A stretch of DNA of 6,658 bases from Acidimicrobiaceae bacterium. Its GTDB lineage: Bacteria > Actinomycetota > Acidimicrobiia > Acidimicrobiales > MedAcidi-G1. Below, in pieces: positions 1 to 5,410 of the stretch. Every line of letters begins with the position of its first letter. The first letter of the stretch is position 1. The notes under the pieces were generated by a model. That model was not told the DNA's origin and did not search any database. It was given only the letters and a program-made list of their open reading frames with translations. The stretch spans positions 1 to 6,658 of the forward strand of contig DPMC01000107.1 of NCBI GenBank assembly GCA_003541675.1, written 5' to 3'. The translations under genes and the position numbers were made by a program.

Positions 1-6
1 TGGATT

Positions 7-11
7 CTCCT
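7..11 (-). promoter_or_regulatory. Shine-Dalgarno for the next atp gene (probably atpE)
   Basis: The minus strand reads AGGAG here, followed by six bases (AATCCA) up to the window edge, so a start codon just beyond position 1 would have normal spacing. Subunit c (atpE) normally follows atpB, so this is most simply its ribosome binding site. A minus-strand ATG at 19-21 is also open to the edge, but its frame begins MRKQENP, which is not like subunit c. The spacer 12-124 holds no gene. It contains a short inverted repeat CCACCA-GA-TGGTGG (78-91) and an A-rich stretch. The assignment to atpE is inferred from gene order only. Confidence 0.55.
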
Positions 12-124
12 GTTTTCTCATGCACCCGGCCGGTGTTTCCGTCCGGAGACTTGTGTTGTTGATAGGGATTTTCGTGCCCACCAGATGGTGGACGGCGATC
101 AGTTGTGCCCGAACCGGATTCGAC

Positions 125-892
125 TCAGTGTGCGGGATGGAGGGAGCCGCCGATGTACACGGCGGTCAGGATCGTGAAGATGAAAGCCTGCAGGACCGAC
201 ACCAGAATCTCGAAGCCGGTCATCATGGTCAGCATGGCGAAGGGGGCCACGGCGCCGACGTAGGTGGACGACCAGAGGGTATGGGTCAGCACGGCGAAGG
301 TGACCAGCAGGAGGTGGCCGGCAACCATGTTGGCCCAGAGCCGGATGGCAAGCGAGAAGGGCCGCACGACGAAGGTCGACACCAGCTCGATGGGCGTCAC
401 GATCAGGTACAGGGCCACGGGCACGCCCGGGGGGAAGAGCGAGTTCTTCAGGTAGCCGCCGAGGCCCTGAGAGCGGATGCCCACAACGTTGTAGATGACC
501 CACACGACGAGCGCCAGCGTGATGGGGATGGCCATCCGGCTGTTGGCCGGGAACTGAATGCCCGGAATGACTTCGAAGATGTTCGAAAAGAGGATGAAGA
601 AGAACATCGTGGTCAGGAAGGGCATGAACTTCTTGCCCTCCTCGCCGATGGTCTCCATGACCACCGACTCCTCGATGAAGGTCACACCGGACTCGGCGAC
701 GTGCTGAATGCCGGCCGGAACCAGCGAACCAGTCTTTCGGCCGGCCAGCAGGAAGATGGCCGCGGTGATCACCACGGCTGCCAGATAGATCAACACCGTC
801 TTATTGATGGCGTAGGCGGTCCCGCTGAAGAGGATGTCAGGCCACTCGAAGAGATGGCTGACCGGCGGGAAGTCGAGTGCGAGCACGTTCAC
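125..892 (-). CDS. atpB: F0F1 ATP synthase subunit a
   Basis: This is the membrane stator subunit that forms the two proton half-channels against the c-ring and couples proton flow to ATP synthesis. The product has 255 residues, normal for the family, with several hydrophobic segments (about 33-50, 92-112, 120-138, 158-178, 190-205 and 213-248). The signature near 177-196 includes R184, equivalent to E. coli Arg210, which is essential for proton transfer. Q235 matches E. coli Gln252. H193 and E228 occupy the positions of E. coli Glu219 and His245, so the two residues are swapped, as in mitochondria and many bacteria. The start is GTG at 890-892, with an AGGAG Shine-Dalgarno (904-908) eleven bases upstream and no earlier in-frame start nearby. 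The stop is TGA. It lies 24 bases after the AtpI-like gene and is clearly in the same operon. Confidence 0.97.
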   Translation of the reverse strand: MNVLALDFPPVSHLFEWPDILFSGTAYAINKTVLIYLAAVVITAAIFLLAGRKTGSLVPAGIQHVAESGVTFIEESVVMETIGEEGKKFMPFLTTMFFFILFSNIFEVIPGIQFPANSRMAIPITLALVVWVIYNVVGIRSQGLGGYLKNSLFPPGVPVALYLIVTPIELVSTFVVRPFSLAIRLWANMVAGHLLLVTFAVLTHTLWSSTYVGAVAPFAMLTMMTGFEILVSVLQAFIFTILTAVYIGGSLHPAH

Positions 893-903
893 GTGGAGCG
901 CTT

Positions 904-908
904 CTCCT
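904..908 (-). promoter_or_regulatory. Ribosome binding site of atpB
   Basis: The minus strand reads AGGAG, eleven bases before the GTG at 890-892. It lies in the 24-base gap after the AtpI-like stop codon. The spacing is slightly long but it is the only purine-rich motif nearby, and it supports the GTG start. Confidence 0.6.
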
Positions 909-916
909 GTGGGGAT

Positions 917-1357
917 CTACTTGGTGGGCTTCAGGCCGGGAGCGGCGAGCGTCATGGCGACGTGCCGGGATTCCCATGCCAGAAGGCCGAGATGGGTGAC
1001 GAGCAGGGTGATGGCGAACGGCACGGTGGCAAGCAGGCCGACGGCCTTGACCACCAGCACGACGGCAGTCATCAGGGCAAGACGGGCCACATAGCCACCG
1101 AGGACGGAGCCGTACAGAGCGTTAATGGAGATCTGTGCGGCCCGGGTGATGATCGCGGCACCCAGACGGAAGTTGACGGCCACCAGCACGAGGGCCAGTG
1201 CCGACGACAGAAGGCCGTCGAGGCCCCAGCCGAGCAAGCCGACCAGCAGGAAGGCCGGAGCAACCCAGATCGCCCGCCGGGTCAGGTCGCGGGCGATAGC
1301 AGTCTCGGTGGCCGGATCCATGGATTCGAGCTCGTTCACGGGGGAAGCGTCGTTCAC
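917..1357 (-). CDS. atpI: AtpI-like ATP synthase accessory membrane protein
   Basis: This is a 146-residue protein with four hydrophobic segments (about 30-46, 50-72, 84-106 and 108-128). The pattern is that of the AtpI / ATP-synt_I family: GWGLDGLL followed by a hydrophobic helix ending in VNFRLGAA, then an arginine in VARLALM at the start of the third helix. Family members sit at the head of atp operons and are linked to c-ring assembly and, in some bacilli, to divalent cation handling. The role here is inferred from family and position. The GTG start (1355-1357) overlaps the upstream TGA as GTGA, which suggests translational coupling, and GAGGG lies nine bases upstream. An ATG at residue 13 (1319-1321) is possible but has a weaker ribosome binding site. 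The stop is TAG. It corresponds in position to the small protein between wecA and atpB in mycobacteria. Confidence 0.8.
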   Translation of the reverse strand: MNDASPVNELESMDPATETAIARDLTRRAIWVAPAFLLVGLLGWGLDGLLSSALALVLVAVNFRLGAAIITRAAQISINALYGSVLGGYVARLALMTAVVLVVKAVGLLATVPFAITLLVTHLGLLAWESRHVAMTLAAPGLKPTK

Positions 1358-1623
1358 AGCAGCGGACCCTCAGCCTGCCAGGCGGCCCGACGCTCGGCGC
1401 GGGCCATCTCCAGGTTCTTGCCGTAGCTGTGGGCCAGTCGGTAGGAGGCGTAGGCCAGCGTCACGACAGTAAAGACAATGGTGAAGATAGGGGTGGTGCC
1501 GAGGCGACCGTCGAGCAGCCAACCCAGGAAACCGAAGATGGCCGGCGTGGCCGCGAGTTCGAAGGCCGCGGCGAACGCGTCGCCGAATCCCTGTCGCATC
1601 TCGCGCGTCTCGTCGTTGGCCAT
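1354..1623 (-). CDS. atpZ: AtpZ-like small membrane protein of the atp operon
   Basis: This is an 89-residue protein with two membrane segments (about 20-38 and 44-62) joined by a short turn, and a basic, helical C-terminal tail. The sequence GFLGWLLDGRLGTTPIF (31-47) matches the conserved glycine/aspartate hairpin of the AtpZ / ATPase_gene1 family (G-x-L-x-D-x-x-x-G-T-x-P). In some bacteria such proteins act with AtpI in ATP synthase assembly. I chose ATG at 1621-1623 because GGAGG lies nine bases upstream and the family fold begins soon after. The frame stays open up to a GTG at 1786-1788 that overlaps the wecA stop. The extra 55 residues would be charged, arginine-rich and unlike the family. 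The 3' end overlaps the next gene by four bases. Confidence 0.78.
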   Translation of the reverse strand: MANDETREMRQGFGDAFAAAFELAATPAIFGFLGWLLDGRLGTTPIFTIVFTVVTLAYASYRLAHSYGKNLEMARAERRAAWQAEGPLL

Positions 1624-1632
1624 CGGGGGAAT

Positions 1633-1637
1633 CCTCC
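1633..1637 (-). promoter_or_regulatory. Ribosome binding site deciding the AtpZ start
   Basis: The minus strand reads GGAGG, nine bases before ATG 1621-1623. It is the strongest Shine-Dalgarno match in the window and the main reason for choosing the short form. It partly overlaps the palindrome CCGCCGGCGG (1636-1645), which could fold over it. Confidence 0.7.
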
Positions 1638-1664
1638 GCCGGCGGGTCCCATCGAACCCCCGGG

Positions 1665-1712
1665 CGTACCGATCCTGGTACGGGTCGTCGTGCAGATCGG
1701 TCCGACGACGAC
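1665..1712 (-). other. Tandem hairpins with a competing pairing in the atp operon leader
   Basis: The 161 bases between wecA and the AtpZ start contain two adjacent hairpins. One is CGTACC/GGTACG (1665-1670 with 1677-1682, loop 6). The other is GTCGTCGT/ACGACGAC (1684-1691 with 1705-1712, loop 13). A third pairing, ACCGATC/GATCGGT (1668-1674 with 1695-1701), uses the stem and loop of the first and the loop of the second, so it excludes the first stem and cannot form simply with the second. This resembles a switching leader, but no U-run terminator follows and I recognise no known riboswitch. If translation starts at the GTG at 1788, the stretch would be coding instead. Confidence 0.3.
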
Positions 1713-1732
1713 AGTCGCCGGACGCGCTTGTG

Positions 1733-1761
1733 AATCTAATCACCAAGTCCCCCGCGGACAA
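1733..1761 (-). promoter_or_regulatory. Candidate promoter for the atp operon
   Basis: On the minus strand a -35-like TTGTCC (1756-1761) is separated by 17 bases from a -10-like TAGATT (1733-1738). Each matches four of six consensus bases, and the -10 fits the actinobacterial TANNNT form. Transcription would start near 1726 and give a leader of about 100 bases before the AtpZ ATG. It lies just after the wecA stop, so it could allow atp expression independent of wecA. A match of this quality can arise by chance. Confidence 0.3.
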
Positions 1762-1784
1762 CCCGTCACCGCGCGCCCAATCCG

Positions 1785-2942
1785 TCACACCTGTTCCCCC
1801 GGTACGGATGCTCCAGAGAAGGGTTCCTCAGAGAGGGGCTCGGTCGCCGACCGGAACCGGGGATGCAACACGGTGAACAGGAGGAGGCCAATGGCTCCGA
1901 TGCCCATGGGGACAATGGCGTCGCCGTTGCCCGAGTAGGTGGGCCACAACACAAATCCGGACAGCAGGGCACTCCAGCCCCAGAGGATCAACACGGCACG
2001 CCGGTGGCCGTGACCCAGCCTCAGCAGACGGTGGTGAAGGTGGTCCTTGTCCGCCGCCGTTACCCGAACGCCTGGTGTAGCTGCCCGACGTACCACGGCG
2101 AAGGCCAGGTCGAACAAGGGCACCCCAAGAATTACCACCGGGATGAACACCGGAGCGAAGAAGAAGAAGGACTGGCCGCTGAACGCCGCCTCGGTCCGAC
2201 CACCCACCGACACCGTCGACGCGGCCATGAGAAGACCCAGAAGCAGCGCCCCACCATCGCCCATGAAGATCCGCGCCGGATGCACGTTTTGAGGCAGGAA
2301 CCCCACACAGATCCCCACCACAATGACCGCCAGCATCGAGCCCGGGTTGCCCTCAAACAGGAGACCCTCGTCGCCCAGGCGCAGCGCGTACAGGAAGAAG
2401 GTCGCAGCGGCGATGGCCACAATCCCTGCCGCCAGCCCATCCAGGCCGTCGATGAGGTTCAAGGCGTTGACCAAGAGCACCACCCAAACCACTGTCAGCA
2501 GCGCCGAAAGGTCCGGGGACAGTAGGACCACGTCCAGAAACGGGATGCGCAGGACGACTAGGGACACACCGGTCAGCGACAGGACGCTGCCGGCCAGCAC
2601 CATGCCGGCCACCTTGGCCGGGGGCGAGACGGGTCGGACGTCGTCAATCACTCCCACCACGCAGATCACCACGGCGGCCGAGACCACACCCAGCATCTCC
2701 GTCGGGGCGGCGAACACCTCGGAGAAGTCGCCGACTATCCACGCCGTCAGGACGCCGGCCAGCAACCCACCCAGCATCGACGGTCCGCCGAGGGACGGCG
2801 TAGGCGCAGTGTGGACGCTCCGCTCGTCGGGCGCCACCACCAGTCCGGAACCGACGGCAAACCGACGGACGACCGGCGTGGCCGCGGCGGTGGCCAGGGC
2901 GGCCACCGCGCCGACAATCAGGTGGGGAACGATTCCGGGCAC
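1785..2942 (-). CDS. wecA: WecA/TagO-family undecaprenyl-phosphate sugar-1-phosphate transferase
   Basis: This polytopic membrane enzyme transfers a sugar 1-phosphate, typically GlcNAc-1-P from UDP-GlcNAc, onto a polyprenyl phosphate. That reaction starts a lipid-linked cell envelope glycan. The product has 385 residues with roughly ten or eleven hydrophobic segments. Family motifs appear in order: H44-T-A-P-T-P-S-L-G-G near 44-53, D100-D101 in GVIDD, N162-x-x-D165-x-x-D168 in NLIDGLDGL, D229 in FMGDGG, and the HLHH box (301-304) in DKDHLHHRLLRLGH. The HLHH box points to the WecA/TagO branch rather than MraY. The GTG start at 2940-2942 has GGAGAGGG (2954-2961) eleven bases upstream. It lies 93 bases after glyA and ahead of the atp genes, the position of wecA (rfe) in mycobacteria. 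The exact sugar and the downstream glycan cannot be told from this window. Confidence 0.9.
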   Translation of the reverse strand: MPGIVPHLIVGAVAALATAAATPVVRRFAVGSGLVVAPDERSVHTAPTPSLGGPSMLGGLLAGVLTAWIVGDFSEVFAAPTEMLGVVSAAVVICVVGVIDDVRPVSPPAKVAGMVLAGSVLSLTGVSLVVLRIPFLDVVLLSPDLSALLTVVWVVLLVNALNLIDGLDGLAAGIVAIAAATFFLYALRLGDEGLLFEGNPGSMLAVIVVGICVGFLPQNVHPARIFMGDGGALLLGLLMAASTVSVGGRTEAAFSGQSFFFFAPVFIPVVILGVPLFDLAFAVVRRAATPGVRVTAADKDHLHHRLLRLGHGHRRAVLILWGWSALLSGFVLWPTYSGNGDAIVPMGIGAIGLLLFTVLHPRFRSATEPLSEEPFSGASVPGEQV

Positions 2943-3035
2943 GGGGTCAGGATCCCTCTCCGACGGCCAGTCCGGCTTGCCGACTGATGTACCGACCCAT
3001 TGACACGGTCCGGTTCCGGTGAGGTCCCGACCGGC

Positions 3036-4277
3036 TCAGACGTAGACGGGGAAGCGTGCGCAGAGGGCGTTGACATCGGCCCGTACCGCAGCGATCTCCG
3101 CTTCGTCGTCCCGGCCCCGAAGGGCCCGCACCATGAGGTCCGCGATCTCGGCCATCTCGGCCTCCACCATCCCCTGGGTGGTGGTCGACGGGGTGCCGAT
3201 CCGCACGCCACTGGTCACAAACGGTGAACGCGGGTCATCGGGCACGGTGTTCTTGTTCAGGACGATGCCCGCCCGGTCCAGCGTGTTCTGGGCCACCGCT
3301 CCAGTCACCTCGGCATCGAAGGTCCGTAGGTCAACGACCATCAGGTGGTTGTCGGTCCCGCCGGTGACCAGACGAAAGCCGTGACCGACCAGGGCGGCGG
3401 CCAGCGACGATGCATTGGCCACGATCTGGCGGGCGTAGCCGGCGAACGACGGGTCAGCCGCTTCACGGAACGCCACGGCCTTGGCCGCGATGTGGTGTTC
3501 CAACGGACCACCCTGAGAGCCGGGGAAGACCGACTTATCGATGGCCGCCGCGTACTCCTCGCGGCTCAGGATGCACCCGCCACGCGGACCACGGAGGGTT
3601 TTGTGGGTGGTGAAGGTGACGATGTCGCAGTACGGCACCGGGTTGGGGTGTACGCCGCCGGCAATTAGACCGGCGATGTGAGCGGCGTCGAACATCAGCA
3701 GTGCGCCGACCTCGTCGGCGATCTCGCGTAGGGGGGCCGGCTCGATGATCCGGGGGTAAGCGGTCGCTCCGGCCACAATCATCTTGGGGCGGGCCGCCCG
3801 GGCCTGGTCTCGGAGTTGATCCATGTCAATGCGCTCGTCGCTGCCCGTCAGCCCGTAAGACACAAAGTCGTAGAGTTTCCCGCTGGCATTGACCGGCGAC
3901 CCGTGGGTGAGGTGGCCACCGTGGTCAAGGCTGAGGCCCAGGACGGTGTCACCCGGGTCGAGGAGGGCCTGGTACACCGACATGTTGGCGTTAGCGCCCG
4001 AGTGGGGCTGGACGTTCGCGTGGTCAGCGCCGAACAGGGCCTTGACCCGTTCACGAGCCAGGTCCTCGACCTCGTCCACGTGGACGTTTCCGCCGTAATA
4101 ACGCTTGCCGGGATAGCCCTCGGCGTACTTGTTGGTCAGGACAGACCCACTGGCCTCCAGTACGGCCGGAGACGCGAAGTTCTCCGAGGCGATCAACTGC
4201 AACGTGGTGTTCTGCCGCTCAACCTCCTGGTCGATGTAGCCGAAGAGTTCGTCATCGCGAGAAACAGGCCAGGCCAT
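3036..4277 (-). CDS. glyA: Serine hydroxymethyltransferase
   Basis: This cytosolic PLP enzyme converts serine and tetrahydrofolate to glycine and 5,10-methylene-tetrahydrofolate, the main source of one-carbon units. The product has 413 residues, close to E. coli GlyA (417). Visible hallmarks, numbered from the chosen start, are LIASENF near 28-34, [14 protein letters not shown] near 50-63, the PLP-contacting D197 and H200 in [13 protein letters not shown], the Schiff-base lysine K226 in [12 protein letters not shown], and R359 in SGVRIGTP, which binds the substrate carboxylate. I placed the start at ATG 4275-4277 because GAAGG (4285-4289) is seven bases upstream. Another ATG two codons earlier (4281-4283) would sit one base from it. 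The gene follows the LysR gene after 178 bases and precedes wecA by 93 bases. I see no clear intrinsic terminator on either side. Confidence 0.97.
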   Translation of the reverse strand: MAWPVSRDDELFGYIDQEVERQNTTLQLIASENFASPAVLEASGSVLTNKYAEGYPGKRYYGGNVHVDEVEDLARERVKALFGADHANVQPHSGANANMSVYQALLDPGDTVLGLSLDHGGHLTHGSPVNASGKLYDFVSYGLTGSDERIDMDQLRDQARAARPKMIVAGATAYPRIIEPAPLREIADEVGALLMFDAAHIAGLIAGGVHPNPVPYCDIVTFTTHKTLRGPRGGCILSREEYAAAIDKSVFPGSQGGPLEHHIAAKAVAFREAADPSFAGYARQIVANASSLAAALVGHGFRLVTGGTDNHLMVVDLRTFDAEVTGAVAQNTLDRAGIVLNKNTVPDDPRSPFVTSGVRIGTPSTTTQGMVEAEMAEIADLMVRALRGRDDEAEIAAVRADVNALCARFPVYV

Positions 4278-4284
4278 GGGCATA

Positions 4285-4289
4285 CCTTC
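4285..4289 (-). promoter_or_regulatory. Ribosome binding site deciding the glyA start
   Basis: The minus strand reads GAAGG. It is seven bases before ATG 4275-4277 but only one base before ATG 4281-4283. Spacing therefore favours the internal ATG and a protein two residues shorter than the longest frame. Confidence 0.6.
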
Positions 4290-4337
4290 AAGTCGGCGCG
4301 AGGGTGGGTCTCGCAGAATGGGACATTTTCACCGGTT

Positions 4338-4455
4338 GGCCACGATTTCAACCGCCGCGGATCCGGTGGCCGAAGCGTACCGGTGGAGAGGGAACCCTGC
4401 CGTCACGCATTAGGGGTGAGATGCCGCAGGTCAGATGCCTGACCCTGGCCACCGG
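4338..4455 (-). repeat. Competing inverted repeats in the glyA leader
   Basis: A perfect nine-base inverted repeat, CCGGTGGCC (4363-4371) with GGCCACCGG (4447-4455), encloses 75 bases and begins directly after the LysR stop codon. Inside it are GGTCAG-ATGC-CTGACC (4429-4444), the palindrome AGGGAACCCT (4389-4398), and CCTGC/GCAGG (4396-4400 with 4426-4430). A further copy, GGCCAC (4338-4343), can pair with GTGGCC (4366-4371), the same strand used by the nine-base stem. The RNA could therefore hold two exclusive forms upstream of glyA. There is no U-run, so it is not a clear intrinsic terminator, and I do not recognise a named riboswitch. It could equally be a DNA dyad for a regulator. Confidence 0.4.
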
Positions 4456-5331
4456 TCATCCACTGGTAAGAGCGGCGGCCAACGCGTCGACCGCCGCATC
4501 TGATGCCACGTCGGCCCGGCGGGCCACCACTAGATGGCGGACCCCGACCGGTCGCCGGCGTACCCGGGCCAACGGTTCGACTCCCGCCTCTGCCTGAGCG
4601 GCCGGCAACACGGCCCAGCCCATGCCCAGCCGGACCATCTCGCGGAGTACCTCCGGTTGGTTCGACTCTGCGACCACCGCAAACGGTGCCCCGAGGGCAG
4701 CTAACCCTGCGGCGATCACCTCGCGGGTATGCGAACCCCGGGGATAGGTCACCCAGGGGCCCCACTCCTCAGGCGGTCCTGCGCGGGCCCCGTCCGGGGC
4801 GTAGGCGTAAAGCGATTCGTCGAGGCAGGGCGACATCGCTACCCCGGCGATCGGTCCGGTCGGCTCCACGCACACCACCAGGTCCAGGTCGCCGACCAGG
4901 AGGGCGTCGAACAGCGCACCGGATGGGGCGACGGTTAGCCGCAGGTCCAGACCCGGGACGGCCCGACGGTGCCGGCGGATGGCCTCGGCTCGGTAGTGAA
5001 CGGCCACCGCGTCGATGGTGCCCAACCGGACAACGCCGGCCGCCCCGGTCCGCCGTGTCTCCGCCCATCGGGCCAGGTCGCGGGTCTCGGCCACCACACG
5101 GCGTGCGTGGGCCAGCACCTCGGTGGCCTGGGGTCGGAGCCGGGTGTGGCGGCCGTGGCGTTCGAACAGGGGGACACCAACCCGTCGCTCCAACTCGGCC
5201 AGTCCTTGGGTAAGTGCCGAGGGGGTGACGCTGAGGGCAGCAGCAGCCGCGGCGCGGGTGGGAGATGCGGCGGCAGCCACCAAGTACTCCAGCTGCTGCA
5301 CGGTGAGATTGGGGAGGATTGGATCGTCCAC
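4456..5331 (-). CDS. LysR-type transcriptional regulator
   Basis: This is a 291-residue protein of normal LysR length. Residues about 9-67 form the winged helix-turn-helix, with the typical AALSVTPSALTQGLAELERRVG core followed by PLFERHGRHTRLRP. A linker helix (about 70-95) leads to the effector domain, which starts near GVVRLGTIDAV (99-109) and runs to the C-terminus. The alanine-rich recognition region and the short effector domain recall the ArgP/LysG branch, but I would not assign an effector. No lysE-type exporter is next to it. The GTG start (5329-5331) has AGGA about ten bases upstream. It is divergent from ino1 across 79 bases containing LysR-like dyads, so autoregulation and control of ino1 are the simplest inference. 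It may read through into glyA, since no good terminator is visible between them. Confidence 0.9.
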   Translation of the reverse strand: MDDPILPNLTVQQLEYLVAAAASPTRAAAAAALSVTPSALTQGLAELERRVGVPLFERHGRHTRLRPQATEVLAHARRVVAETRDLARWAETRRTGAAGVVRLGTIDAVAVHYRAEAIRRHRRAVPGLDLRLTVAPSGALFDALLVGDLDLVVCVEPTGPIAGVAMSPCLDESLYAYAPDGARAGPPEEWGPWVTYPRGSHTREVIAAGLAALGAPFAVVAESNQPEVLREMVRLGMGWAVLPAAQAEAGVEPLARVRRRPVGVRHLVVARRADVASDAAVDALAAALTSG

Positions 5332-5354
5332 AGATGCGGGTTCCTGTTGGAGAC

Positions 5355-5369
5355 TTCAGTCTTTCTGAA
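5355..5369. promoter_or_regulatory. LysR-type operator dyad 1
   Basis: This is a perfect inverted repeat, TTCAG-TCTTT-CTGAA. The inner T at 5356 and A at 5368 give the T-N11-A spacing typical of LysR family recognition sites. It lies 24 bases upstream of the LysR GTG start and just downstream of the regulator's candidate -10 box, where bound protein would repress its own gene. Confidence 0.5.
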
Positions 5370-5387
5370 TGATACTGCACAATCATT
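5368..5387. promoter_or_regulatory. LysR-type operator dyad 2
   Basis: This is a perfect inverted repeat, AATGAT-N8-ATCATT, that abuts dyad 1. The T at 5370 and A at 5382 also give T-N11-A. It sits just upstream of the ino1 -10 box, where an activation site for a LysR protein is usually found. Pairing of this dyad with dyad 1 resembles the recognition-site plus activation-site arrangement of the family. Confidence 0.45.
5369..5374 (-). promoter_or_regulatory. Candidate -10 box of the LysR gene
   Basis: The minus strand reads TATCAT, five of six bases of the consensus. Transcription would begin near 5362 and leave a leader of about 30 bases before the GTG. No good -35 box is seen at the standard distance. 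The box lies inside operator dyad 2. Confidence 0.4.
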
Positions 5388-5397
5388 TCTACTTCCT

Positions 5398-5403
5398 TAT
5401 GCT
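5398..5403 (+). promoter_or_regulatory. Candidate -10 box for leaderless ino1 transcription
   Basis: TATGCT fits the TANNNT form and ends seven bases before the ATG at 5411. Transcription would therefore begin at or next to the start codon. TGCACA (5376-5381), sixteen bases upstream, matches four of six bases of a -35. No Shine-Dalgarno precedes the ATG, only a pyrimidine-rich stretch. Leaderless mRNAs are common in actinobacteria. Confidence 0.5.
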
Positions 5404-5410
5404 TCTTTCC

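Noticed and set aside
20..1426. A 468-residue plus-strand open frame across the atp genes
   Set aside because: It lies antisense to atpB, atpI and the AtpZ gene. Its product is rich in His, Asp, Gly and Gln with no domain pattern, typical of the antisense shadow of high-GC membrane protein genes.
1863..3003. Plus-strand open frames opposite wecA
   Set aside because: The minus strand encodes a complete transferase with all family motifs. The plus-strand products are low-complexity and have no recognisable fold.
2990..3035. Possible terminator between glyA and wecA
   Set aside because: Only a five-base stem (CCGGT/ACCGG) is visible and there is no T-run, so read-through from glyA to wecA cannot be excluded.
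4346..4351. TTGAAA on the minus strand as a glyA -35 box
   Set aside because: No acceptable -10 box follows at 16-18 bases; the AT-rich stretch downstream (4321-4333) matches poorly.
4429..4444. Hairpin after the LysR gene as an intrinsic terminator
   Set aside because: The stem is only six bases and the minus strand has no T-run after it, so a Rho-independent terminator is not supported. It is described as part of the glyA leader.
4503..5213. A 236-residue plus-strand frame opposite the LysR gene
   Set aside because: Its product is mostly Pro, Arg and Gly, as expected of antisense GC-rich sequence. The minus-strand LysR protein is clear.
4456..5331. Naming the LysR protein ArgP/LysG
   Set aside because: There is some resemblance, but no lysE-type exporter is adjacent and the divergent partner is ino1, so a specific name or effector would be unsupported.
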